Source of the DNA: Piper betle
Lineage: Eukaryota; Streptophyta; Magnoliopsida; Piperales; Piperaceae
Assembly: GCA_033002965.1 (NCBI GenBank)
Contig: JAURVB010013196.1
Coordinates: 248,001-312,000, forward strand
Length of the DNA: 64,000 nucleotides
Direction: 5' to 3'
Numbering within the stretch: position 1 is the stretch's first letter; each line of letters opens with the position of its first letter. A model generated the notes under the pieces. The model saw only the letters and a program-made list of their open reading frames with translations. It was not told the origin of the DNA and did no database searches. This document shows, in pieces, positions 36,019 to 48,757 of this stretch. The position numbers were made by a program, and so were the translations under genes.

Positions 36019-39000
36019 TCAAAGAGAGAGCTGCATCGGCTGCTCGGCATTATTTTGCTGTCCCCACAACTGTGCATATCTTCCTCCATGCGATAAGAGA
36101 ACTTCGTGGGGGCCTTGCTCTGCTACCCTTCCCTTCTCCAATACAATGATCTGAAGATTGCAAGGACAGGGATATCATATTGAATATCTTTTCTATCCGA
36201 GAACAAGGACCTATGACAATAATATTTAAGTGCGGGCGGGTACAGAGAACTGTTTTACCTCATCACATTGCATTGCAGTCGTTAACCGATGAGCAATGAA
36301 GATGGCTGTCCGGTTGTTTGCGACGGATTTTAATGCATTCAAAATCTCTGCTTCGGTAGTACTATCAAGTGCACTAGTTGCTTCATCACATAAGCTATTC
36401 AACCAAGAACGAACAACTTTAGCCAATCAACATCTTTTCCAACAAATGCAAGGGGATGCAAATACAGAAGGGTGACACAAAACACCAAGCACTTACAGAA
36501 TGGAAGGCTCTTTCAAAAACGCACGTGCAAGTGCCACCCGCTGCTTCTCCTCCACTTAACTGCAAGATGTAATCAACTCATCACTTACAAGCAGCAGATA
36601 ATCAAAAAGAACTTGGCCTTTAATTGATTCCTCTATTCTAAATTTAGCTCAGATTTCACTTCATGCCCCTTTCGTTAGCATTCTCTGTTATGGCGTTGTC
36701 CAAACGCGAATACCACTTCATAATAGCAATGAAAAATGAAAGATGAAGATGGAAATGATGTACAAAAAGACTAGTACCATGTATATAAAGTTACAATATT
36801 CACAATGAAATTCTTTAAATTATAGTTAATATTGTATAATAGCATTCAACTTAACTTTACGCCAGTTTTTTATTCAAAGAGACTTGCAATGCTGGTTCAT
36901 TCCTATTTACTAGTTGATTCATCAAGTTGATCAGTCATTAAATCCTACCTTAAGACCACGTTCCCCAACAATTGTTGAATATTTATCTGGAAATTTCATA
37001 ATAGTGTCATGTATAGCTGCACGACGTGCAGCATCATACACCTGCAATCAAAGCATAAATAACGAAGATGAGTCACAATTTACAATCATAATCCTATGCA
37101 AGGTTTCCCATTTCAGATATCGGTATCGAGTCGGCCATTCCTCGTTGAGACATTCAAAGAAATATCGAAGATATTTAAAACTTGACCGACATAGGTGAAA
37201 TAGGATTATAATATTTAGTATTGATAGACAAAATCATTTCAATAATATTACACAAATAAACACATATTAGTCAAATATATTACAACTCATCATATTTCAT
37301 AACTTAACATTATTCATGAGATTATTAATTAAAATCTACATATAATAAATATAATAAAATATCTTTAGATTATTAATAGTATACAAAATAATTGTTCAAC
37401 TTATCACATTACTATTTCAATAATAATTAATAATCCAATCAGTCACATTAATTGAATAATTATTTTAAATCACAAACTAATTGATTCTAATTAACAAAAT
37501 TATTTTTATATTTTATAATAATAATAATTAAATACAAACTAATAATCAAGTAAATTAGACCATTATAACAATCAGTATAAATGCTAAATACTTAACACAT
37601 AAAAACATAAAACATTAAGAACATATTTAAAAGAGAAAAAAAACTGTACTCAAAGCTTATTTTAAAAAAAAAAACACTCCCATTCGCCGTCTATTTTCGT
37701 TCCCCTCCCCCTCTTCTCCTTCTCTCTCATTCCGGGCTATTGTTTTCAATTTTACACGATATGCCGCCGACATTCTGGGAACATATCGTGATTTTTGGCA
37801 AAAATCACTTCGCCGGCAAGTTTTGTCTCAGCTGCTTGCCGATACCGTCATCTCGGCAAACTCGAAATTGAAAACCTTTATCATATGACACTACTGATTC
37901 ATATCTAAATTGGTAGAAAATAAAATTATACAAGCACCAACAATAAGAAAAAATATAAACATATAACCTCTTCCTCTGTTGCGGATAATCTGCCATAATG
38001 TATGTTGTGGAAAATGGTATCATTGAAGAGTACCTGCACATAAAAGCTGAATTACTAGAATGAAGTCAATTGGCAGTGATTTTCAGTAGTTTCAAGCAGA
38101 AGAGTATGTAAAGTATCACTATCCCCTTTTCAACTTACAATATCCTGTGGCACAACACCAATCGATTTTCGGAGACTTTCTAACGTGACAGTTTCAATAT
38201 CTTGACCATCAATTCTTATCTGTCAAAAACAAGCTTGTAAAAGTTTAATAAAGAAGCATGTGCATCTATTTATATAAATTTTTAAATCAAGCGCACAAAA
38301 TTTCTTAATATTTATTTATTTACTTTTAGTATCCAAACGCCAGTGCAAATAATTTCTTAATATTGTTCAATTAAGTCATTTAAGGACTTTCCCGTCTATG
38401 CTCTCAGATTTCCTTCCATGGGAAATCTTATAGAAAATTATCAGATCCCACGTACAGAAAACCAGAGTCTAGTATTCTCACATGATTACATAGACAATAC
38501 TTATCCACACGCAACAACATACAATCGTTAGGACAAAAGGGCATATAATGTCCATCACTTGAACCCACATGACAATGTTCAATAGTCATAAATTCCGAAT
38601 TTGCCATAGTTGATAAAATATTCTTATCAATATAAGAACCTACGAAAAATCCATTTAGTGTTCTTTGCATATTCCATCATTTGACTGGTCCACTTGATCT
38701 ACAATAAACCTCTAATTAACAAGGCTTACCAGAATGTGCCTTCCCTTGCTCAATTAAAAAATAAATTTTTTAAAAGCAATTTAAGAGTCAGATGTGAAAG
38801 AGAAGAAAATGTACCATTCCAGATTGAGAATCAAAGAATCTGTAAAGCAGTCTGAGTATTGATGATTTGCCTGCATAAGCATAATAAAAAATCTAAGGTT
38901 CTGTTTGGTTAACATGAAAGAAATGTAAATGACATAAAAATAATAAATGGTCAATGTTACTAAAATTAGTATATATGTAATATATTCTGAACCAAAAATT

Positions 39001-42000
39001 GTACTTTTGCAAGGTGTTTTGTATTCAAATTAATTATGATTACCATCAAGTGGCCCACCCATATACTCTTGAATGAGAAAAAATTTCATCCTTTTTCTTA
39101 TCTATTGAGAGCAACTGGGTGGGCCACACAAGGTAATCAAGATTATTTTGTGCTCTCAAATTAATATAATCTTATTTAATTTGTATGCAAAACAATTAAC
39201 TTAATATTACTTTTTACATAAAATACATTAAGTATAACTATTTTTAGTAAGGTTAACAAATTTAAAATTTTCATGTCATTTACATACTTTCTTGCCTACC
39301 AAACAAGCTCTAAAAGTTCATTTTACGTAAACATGTACCCTTAGAAGGCAATTTAGACTCATACTCAACACAGATTATTAAAAAATGACTTCCACACATT
39401 TACTTTGTTTCATATATCGAAGCAATTGCCCCCACAAGACATGCATACCTGTATTGCTACAAATTAAAGATAGTAAAAACAAATGTGTTTAAGGAAACCT
39501 ACCACTGCCACTAGTTCCAACAACAGCCACATTCTTCCCAGCTGGCACTTTAAAAGATACTCCATTAAGAATTTTTCGTTCAGATAGGTACCTGAAAGAT
39601 GGAAAATAGCTCTTGACCTTGAGCACAACAATAGACCAGTGATCTTCAATAATTTAGTTAGGTAAGGCAACTGTTGCAAAGTATAACCGCTTTTATTGAA
39701 GTAAATAAAAGAATAAACAAATGGATGATAAAACAGGAAAGACTGATTTAGAAATGACAGTGGACAATAAAAAAGCCATCCATGTGTATTTAGTAGGCCA
39801 GCAGACAATGTAAGAATTAATAAAAACATTTTTGAAACTGAACAACTGAAAAACGACATTTTAATCTCTTAAATATTTACAAAATGGGTAATTTTAAAAA
39901 ACAGCAAGTACTTGAAAAGGATTCACGTTTGTCAAACTGTTTAACATGAACAGAAAGTGAAAATCCAAGTAGAAATTTCCATGAAGTGCATACTTAAGTT
40001 CACCCCTGTAAAAGTTTAAACTTTTAGCTAATGGCTGCCACACATTCAAAATCTGCTCACACCCTAAATGTCCATACAAAATCCATCATCCCCGTAAACG
40101 TTTTAACTTAGCTAGCTGGTTGATGTCATAAGGTCTCATAAGGTCTGTCTTTAACAAATGCTAAGCCTCTAAAAGTGAAGTCCTAAAATTCCAAGTATTG
40201 CCAAAGAAAGGAGGGGGAGGAAGAAATAGAGGCATACCCAAAGTGTACATCATCAAATTCGATGCTTCCTCCTTTCAACTCCAAATGTGACGCAAAAGGT
40301 TTATCACTGATGCGAGGCCTCTCCTGCAGGAAAGGAAAATAGTGACCCAATCAGAGAAGACATCTTAATTAATAAGAACATTTAAATGGTGAATATCTCT
40401 ATTTCAACCATTATTCCAGAAGACATGAGCAAAAGGTAAAAGTTACAGAAACTTCACATGATGCTGAATCTATGATAAGCATGGAAAAATAAACTAATAG
40501 CATTGAACCTCATGTATAGCTTGTTCACATGCAGTCAGGTGAACACTTCATAAAAGCTTATACCAGTAACTTAGATGCAGTCTTGCAACTTGCTCAAAGA
40601 ACTTTTAAGAGTTTTTTAAGCATTTAAACCTTAAATTTCTATTCCTGCAGCCTTTCCTGCTAAAGTTAGCCACTGCACAAAATAATTGAGATCAAGAGAG
40701 TAACTTGTTGCAAGCCTCCAAAACATTAATGTATATGTCTAATTGATGAACTCTATATGAATTTTGAAAGCGCAAAAACTCCAGGCAGCCTACCATTGCA
40801 AGCTAAAGAGAAAATTTACAGCACATTAGAGAATTTTTAATTAAATTATGTACAGAACGTCCACATTTAATGAAGCAGGAGCACCTACGGGAGTCTTTTA
40901 TGATTACTGAAATTTTGGGGATTTATTTATGATATAATAATTTATGAGGGCGACAGGGCCCATTGGTTATTTATCACTAGTCAATGGATATTAGATGTTC
41001 CAGCATTGTAAAACTGGTCCTTAATTGGTTTTGCTTGTTTGTGGAATGACACAGGTGTTTTTTGTTTATCTTTCAGTATTATCTTTGATTTTTCCTTTTC
41101 ATCTGAGATTCCTCTCCTTAGTTTATTTCGTCAGATTTAATCCATCATTACAAAGGGATTGGAAAAATACCTCCAGCAATTGAAACATAGACTTCATGTC
41201 AATAAGACTTTGTCTGGTCTCACGGTACACACTCCCAAGGAAATTCAAAGGTAAAGAGAGTTGAAAGAGAAGCCCGTTAATTAAAACCTGTACATTCATA
41301 AAAGTTTGATGAGTTGGACTATTTGCAAATGAAATGCATTGATATTAAATATCAGTATCACCAATTTCTAAAATTCTGAATCATGGTCATCATTAACCCA
41401 GTTCAAGTAACGCATTTTCTGGATGACACACTAAGCCTAAAAGTGGAAATTACAAAACTATCATTAAGTTCTCCGATTATTAAATACAATCACAGATTAA
41501 AAGAAATGAAAACAGGCACAAAACAGGGCAATGTAAATTACCAAATCTCCAACTGTCATGTTACCACTCATTATGCCAAGAGAACACAACACCATAGCTG
41601 TTGACAAGGCCGTACTGAATATTACATTCTGTCCAAAGTTCAAAAACGCAAGACTAGTATTTGTTTTCAGCGCTGCATCTTGATATCCTGAATAAAGATT
41701 CAGTCATCATTTAGGTTCAACTAGACAATCCAAACATAAAAGATTATCTCATCCATTTTTAGCTTAAAAAGGAAGAGACTAATCATGCAGCAAAGTCTAA
41801 GATACAATGACAAAGTCCATAAGTTAAAAGTACTCAAGTTACAAACAAAAAAAATGTTAAAGTATTGGTCACAATAAAGCGAAAGACAATAACTTACTTT
41901 TTAAATACTCATCATATTTCTTAACTTCAAAGGATTCATTGTTGAAGTATTTAACTGTCTAAACAAGAAAGAAAATCAAGAATTTAATCAATAATAAACA

Positions 42001-45000
42001 GGGGAAAACTGAAACATCCTACTTATGGTAAATTGGATGTTGGGAACATGCCTCGTAATTAAGAAGGGAGTCAATAGCTCTTGTACTTGCATCATTATCC
42101 GCTTTGTTCATGGCTTGTCTAAACTTAGTTCGCCACTGAAAGACAAGGGAAGAGAGGAGAAAATCACAATGAAAAATCTTTTTCTTCTTCCACCTGGTAC
42201 CCAAAGGGTGTCGCTGGCATGGACCCTAAACTAGAAATCCATGCAATTACAAATGACAAAATATTTGCTGGCCGGATGCCCTTCCTGACACCAACCCTCC
42301 TTTATTCAGGCTTGGGACCGGACATGCAGAAACATTGGGGAAAACCACAATGAAAAATGAACAAAATAAAAAAACTATTTTCTATACAAGCAGAAATATT
42401 CTTCATTTAGATATGAAATTTATAACTGGGCCTCTATTTTCCTAAAACATGCCTTATGACAGAAAAGTAGCACATTCTAAAATTTCCCATCTAATATCAT
42501 AGCAATCACTTTCTTTTTATTAGGATACATAAGAAGAAAAACTATATTTGTTGTTGACAAAGTTTTATAGGGCCATAACTAATGAAAATAAAGCTAAGAC
42601 ACAAAACTTGAGCCATCCTACCTGTGTTACAACCAAGGTAAAAGCAATATACGTGGCAACAGACGCAGATGTGATGAACGCAAATGACGAACCATAGTTA
42701 TATGCCAAAATTCCAGATACCATAGCTATCTGCAAGCAGAATACACAAGCAACATGTTATATTCATCATTGTTGGCATATAAAGAAAACATGTCATAGAA
42801 AACTACCAATCAGACATGTCCAAAATTAAACTCAAAAACATTTTAGACAAATATGAAGCTTCACCTTTCATTATGGCTAGACATTCACAGTAATAAACTT
42901 TTTTATATGCACAGGGCACAAATAAAGACCTCACCCTTGCCTCTATAAGAGGTGCACCAGCAAGCTACGCCCTCAGGAACTTTAAACTAATAATCTCCAT
43001 TTAAAAAAGGAAACATTATCAACCTAGAAAATAGAAAGATAATAGAGCCTACCTCTAAAATGGTCGGTACAACATTGAAAACCATGCTACTGAGAATGAA
43101 ATTTATTCCACGGCTGCCTCGGTCAATTATACGGTTAAGGGCTCCAGTTTGACGGCTGATAATGTAAAAAATGGCACGAAAACATAATAAAAAAAATCCA
43201 TAAATGTACATGGAAATTCTAAATATGTGACTAAAATAAAGAGTATAATGTCATGATCAATCCAGATCACATATTTTCCTCTTCTGCATCTTCCATGGCT
43301 TTACCTCAGTTATGCACCAGAAAAATTTCCAACACATAGCAAGGAGATCTAGAAAACATTTTACAATCCTTTTCATGTCAACATAATTGAAGAAGAACAT
43401 GACACCATTTTTTTTTAAAAAAATTTTATGCAAAAATTTTCAACTAAGCATATTAATGTACCAATTAAGTGGATACAAATGCTACCATATGATGTCCATT
43501 AAAAAGTTCTTTTTCCACCTCAAAATAGTGCTCCAAATAATTGTAAGCCACCACTGATGATTGATTTAATTTATTCACTCAAGAGAAAATAAGAAATCTA
43601 TCAACAGAATGTCACCATAAATGACAAGGTGGACAAAACATTAAAGCAACTCAATGTAATTGCGATCATAAGTTATTATACTTAGCAAACTAAGGAAACT
43701 TGCTCTGGCAAAGATAAAATCTATAACTGTCCTGCCAATGGACCTTCAGAAATCTGTTCATTCTCAATCAATATGTATAAGACTCGATTGAGTGTGCTAA
43801 TAACCAAAACTTAATGATGATTATCTTATTCCAAAAAATTATTTGATTTTAACTAGTACCTCAGATGATATTGAAGATCAAGGTCATGCAAGTGTGAAAA
43901 TACCTGCTCAATAACATAACTACTTCAGAAGAATGAACCATATACTGAAGAAATAATGCAGGATCAAAAGGAAAAACACTTCCCTATAAAAATCAAAATC
44001 TTTTTCATTTTGAATGCATGCTGGTCAAGTTCTGATGCTACTCCTCAAGCAACAAAGGCTTACAAAAATTAAACTACAAGCTTAGACATCAACCGATCTA
44101 TTGTGCAAAACTGAAAGACTAACGATGTATGATCAGAGTGTGAACAAAGATACCTAATTAGTATTAGAGTTTTTTTTTACCAAGACATCAAGGGAAAAAT
44201 GAGCCAGTGACACCAAAATCAACACATGTGGGAAATATCTGCTTTAAGTGACCAAGATACATGATATCCAAGTTTCATATGGCAGCAAAAATACAGGAAG
44301 AAAAATCCTTTGCTGACCAAGTTTTATATATAGCCTTTAAAAGCCTACGTAAAACTCGAAAAAGATTCCCATTCACCTTTCTCGAAACAGTTCTGATAGT
44401 GTGCAAAGCTACCTTAGAAAAAACTGCATTCCGCAACTCTACAAAAACAGAAAGACAACAACAAGATATAGAGCATATTGAGTGAAAGAAGTAATAAAGC
44501 AAAAAAACTAAAGATACAACAAACAAACCAAAAAACTAGACAAGAAACATTAGAAAAAACCAGCAGTTAATAATAACAAATGATAGACACATCAACAGGT
44601 TTAACAATTTCTAACATGCACACTCCGATTATAGGCTGACTACACCTAAAGAATTTGACGAATCTTTGTTAAATACAAGGCAAATACATATTATCGACAC
44701 TCTAAATATGATTGCTAATTTACTATTAAATCCACTAATAATAGAAAAACTGAGAATTTGTTATGCAGAGCCCAAAAGATATTTAAATCTACTCTACCAT
44801 TGCAGGCTGATGCACCCGCTCTTGCTACTCCATATCCAATCAGAACAGCTATGGGGCTCATCATAAGAGCAAAAATGGGAGAGTTAACAATCGTAGACGA
44901 AGCAATGGCACCATCAGATGCCATTGCCGACAACCGATCCACAGCCAGCTTAAACAGAAAAGGTACTTGGACGTTTAGAACCTGCAGACAAGCAATCAAG

Positions 45001-47195
45001 TAGTTTAGAACCTGCAGATAAGCAACCAAGTAGAGGGAATTAAGTTCAAATTTAGTATTAATCATCATTGTCATCATTGTCGGCAGCATCCACCCAATCC
45101 CAAATCATTATGACATCAACAAATGAATACACATCTACATAAATTTTCTTATTGCGTCATCTAGTTCGTTTATGGCAATGTCCCCTTTTAGTCAAGGTAA
45201 ATTGTATATAATATTTCTTTAAGACCACAAAATTGGCTCTCCTTTTACATGTTCAAACTATGTTCTTCAGTCTCGCTAGTGTGCAATATTCAATAAAGAG
45301 GCCCTTTATATTATCCAATATCCATCCTAATATTCTTATTTCCTCAACTGCCATCTTATTAGTATAACCTTTGTTCATATTCAATAATTACTAAAGCTTA
45401 GCAATTTAATTATCATCCCACCCTGTCACCTGCGAGTACATGCTTCTTCACAAATGGGCGCCTGCCTCCTGCCTCCTGCCTCCTGCCTCCTGCCTCTCTC
45501 ACTCAAGCCAAAGTTATGCAAAATCTAAGCTACAACATTCTCGCAGGATTCATCGATGTCTCCAAAGTTCTTCACTAATTACAATGGAAAAAATATTTTT
45601 TCTAGCATGGTATTTGGTTTCGTAAAACAAAATCAACTGAAGCAACAAAAATAATTAACAATAACACTTGAATATACCCAAAATTTACCTTTGATCCTAC
45701 GAGAAGGCCCAAAGCCAAAAGCACTCTCAAACGAAACTCAATATTGTCTTTCAGCCACAAGTATTTTGCAAGAGTTCGAAGGATAGTCATGTCTGCAATT
45801 TGCTCTTGCGCTAATTCTCTATTAGTAATATCGTTCTGAAATGGCCTAGCACCTCCGCTTTGCTTTGCATTGACTACGTCATTTGATGAGGTTGAGTAAA
45901 ATGTACTTCCCCTGTACAACAAATTCTAGTAAAATGAAAAAATAAATAAGAATATATATGTGTTAAGTACAACAAGAACACTCTCCTAGATGAAGAACAA
46001 AGAATTCATAATGTATATGGGATAAAGTAAATCTACAACAAATCAGAAGAAAAGAAATTCCATAACAAATAGTATCACAAAAATGCAATGGCACTATGAT
46101 ATTATCATGCTGAATAGGAGTTCAGCTTATGGTAATTCTAGTTCTATTTTCCTCATTCTTTTTCAATTGAGGGCCGGCCTTGATGATTCATTTTCTTTTA
46201 ATCATTAACTGTGAAGTGAAATTATATGCTTCAAAGCTGTTGAAAGATTTGAATCATATTCCCATCCTCTTCTAATGCATTATCATTCTATTGAACTGAA
46301 CTAGTAAAAATCCCCAAACACTTCGAAAGAAATACACCAATCTAATGAAAAAGATCCATTCAGGAAAAAGCAATCTTCTTTACAAAGCATTAGATAGTCC
46401 ACCTCTCTGAAACAGAATGAAGCTGAAAATAAAAAGCAGTTTCTACTAGTTAGAAGCCACAGTATTCCAATTAGGTTAATGCAAATTCTCTGGAACACTA
46501 GTCCAATTAATTATGATGAATGCAAAGAGCTCGCTCAAAAACCAAACAAAAGTAGCTAAACTAGAATGGCAAGAGAACAGGTACGAGAAAGCATCACACA
46601 TTGATGAAACATCACATTGAAGAATTTTAAGCTGGTATACTAGTAGCAAAAGATTACATTTTGAGGCGCGTTTGCCGAAATCACAACCTACAGATGGGCC
46701 TCTCATTAACACAATCTCAAAAATTTTACTCCCTGTCTAAAACGAACATCAGATTACATTCCTTTACCCCATTATAGAAGACAGACAAAGAACCCGAACG
46801 TCTAATTCTAGTTAAAGGTAACACTACCAGCTACAAAAGTTAGTTAACATTAACATAAATAAACAAAAACATGAAAAAACTGAGCTAGACTAAAAGCAGT
46901 GTCAACATACAGATTCACGATGAGACTGGCCTCCACGCATCGGCGCCGGTCCAGAAGATTCAGAGAGAAAGCCATTCAGATGCTCAAAGAATCCACCTTT
47001 CCTCCCAGAACGACGACTCCAATAGGCCGCACCGTGAGCGTGCACCGAACTCCTCTCATTGCCAGCAGGAGCCACAGAAATCGGTACCCCCGGCCTCAGA
47101 AAACGAGCGAACCCGCAAGTAGAAACCCGCGATGCTCTAAGCCCGGCGCCCCCGAAGGCGCCGCTAGCCCGGAGGCAACTCGAAGCGGCGTACAT
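36019..47195 (-). CDS. ABCB25: Mitochondrial half-size ABC transporter, ABCB25/ATM3 type
   Basis: Twenty exons on the minus strand: 47195-46911, 45911-45689, 44981-44798, 44438-44377, 43903-43860, 43155-43053, 42729-42622, 42135-42052, 41958-41898, 41687-41542, 41287-41171, 40323-40238, 39591-39503, 38870-38815, 38219-38139, 38033-37968, 37041-36949, 36559-36497, 36394-36259, 36150-36019; about 740 residues. Exon 1 encodes an Arg/Ser/Ala presequence. The membrane domain spans exons 2-11 ([18 protein letters not shown] block as [39 protein letters not shown]). The nucleotide-binding domain has Walker [12 protein letters not shown] across exons 13-14, the Q-loop VVPQD, signature LSGGE, Walker [13 protein letters not shown] and switch AHRLTT. 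Arabidopsis ATM3 exports a glutathione-linked sulfur compound from mitochondria for cytosolic Fe-S and molybdenum-cofactor synthesis. Two small indels break the frame: one extra base at the exon 2 acceptor and two missing bases in the signature motif. Exon 8 uses a GC donor. Phases of exons 3-17 agree perfectly. Confidence 0.9.
38897..39310. mobile_element. Tourist-like MITE (PIF/Harbinger type) in ABCB25 intron 13
   Basis: A 414-bp element with terminal inverted repeats of about 36 bp. The left end, GGTTCTGTTTGGT...GTAAATGACAT, matches the reverse complement of the right end, GAGCTTGTTTGGT...GTAAATGACAT. It is flanked on both sides by TAA (38894-38896 and 39311-39313), the target duplication expected for PIF/Harbinger. 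No ORF. It lies between exons 14 and 13 of the transporter gene. Confidence 0.85.
44973..45032. repeat. 30-bp tandem duplication spanning the exon 3 acceptor of ABCB25
   Basis: The block containing CTGCAG|GTTCTAAAC is present twice, 30 bp apart. Both copies hold a usable AG acceptor with a pyrimidine-poor but similar context. The downstream copy (exon start 44981) joins to the family sequence VLNVQVPF. The upstream copy would add ten residues ([10 protein letters not shown]) in frame. Confidence 0.85.
45461..45496. repeat. Seven-base tandem repeat (CCTGCCT)n, about five copies
   Basis: A perfect microsatellite with a 7-bp unit in ABCB25 intron 2, likely length-variable. Confidence 0.9.
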
Positions 47196-48757
47196 GCCGA
47201 GCTTGCAGCAGCAAGAACCACCAGAGAAGCTCAAGGGCGTGTTGTGGAGGACAAAGAAAGCTAGCGAAGCAAATGGCAAGCCATTCTGAGCGGCGCAAGC
47301 TCAAAATCGGAGGCGGCCAAATTTGCAGCGAATGGAGTAGAAAGATGGAAGCTTTTTGGTTGGGGAAGCGTGGGAACGGAAAAATTGGAGGAGAGGAAGG
47401 AGAGGAGGAAGACGAAAACCTAAGAAAGGGTTGTGGGGATGCAACACAAGGCCGCCAAGACGAAGAGCGCCGGCCCGCCGCCGATGGAGAAAGCTTTTGG
47501 ACGCACCCACTGGAGCAAGCCAAAACGGAAAAAATTGAGCTCATTTATTATTATTAAATAAGATACATACATATAATATTATTAAATTGTCATTTTTTAT
47601 TAATTATATTAAATATAATTAATTTTAATAAAATCGAATTTATACAATTTTTAATGCATTTTACATTTCTTATATCTCACCTGAAATAGTCTAAAAATAA
47701 AATTAGCTAGATGAAATGGCTAAAAGTATATTTTTAGAATTTAGCGTTTCAAAAAAATTAAGATCTAGCAGTAGTTGAACTCAGTAGTTAGTATGAATCA
47801 TTTGACTTTACTGTACGTGATTACATAATTTGCAATTTTTATTTGTTTTTTTTGGTAAGTGGGAGTTCAAGGAGTGTTCTTTAGAGCGATAAATGCAAGT
47901 GCGCATGTGAAAGGCACAGACATAAAAGAGAAATATTTTCCTAAAAAAATAGGTTTAACATTTTATGACCATGCTAAACCACATAAAGGAGAAGTTATAA
48001 TATTCGTTACCTTACAATCACCTCCAAAAAATAAATTAAAAAAGAAGCTTTTCTTCCAGCAGGCAGTAATAGTTGATTACTTGATATTATCACTGCCATT
48101 AAGGTATCTTAATCTATCAGATATTTACAAGAGCCAACTCAATTTTGTAGAAGATTAATACCATACTCGCCAGTCGTCTCGCCTCCACAATTGCAGAGAA
48201 CACATTTGATGTCTTGTATGATGTTTCTCCTCTTCAGGTGGCAATGGCATTGTCACCCGTGTGAAGTCCACTGTCAACCAATTCTCCAACCTGTTGCACT
48301 CGATATAAGTTTTCTCGAAATTATAGAAACAGAAGAATTTGCTGCAGAGATTAAATAACTCATGTAGAGGCAACTCAGTACATCAACAAACTTACTAAAG
48401 AAATCATAAACAGGTGAAAAATATTGCCTACGAACTTTATCTATCGTGACACAAGGTACAAGTTAGCTGCAGCTGAAAAAAGTATCCTATACATACAAAT
48501 TTGTAGCAACAAAATAACTTCAAATCTTGTTTTGACACTGTTTTGCCACAAATATCCTCCACCACATTAAGAAAATAAAATTACCTTCTAAACTACAGTT
48601 CACTATCTTCAAGCCATTGCAAAATGTCGTATAATTTAACAAAGGATCTTTACTACAAAAGAGGATAGTGCATAATTAATGAAGCACCGCCATGAACGTT
48701 TCTGGTTGATGATTTCCGCGAGTAAGCACAGTTCCACTCTCCACCATCCAGAGCATA
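47196..48757. other. ABCB25 leader and spacer before the DPH1 copy
   Basis: The GC-rich block at 47196-47530 is the 5' leader and promoter-proximal region of the transporter gene. The remainder is AT-rich. A conserved-looking minus-strand stretch at about 48160-48290 (reading VDFTRVTMPLPPEEEKHHTR in one frame and GELVDSGLHTGDNAIAT in another) could be an exon scrap, but I do not recognise it. Confidence 0.45.

Noticed and set aside
47859..48158. 99-codon + frame between ABCB25 and DPH1
   Set aside because: Reasonable composition but no recognised motif, and the DNA is AT-rich with Lys/Leu/Ile bias expected by chance.
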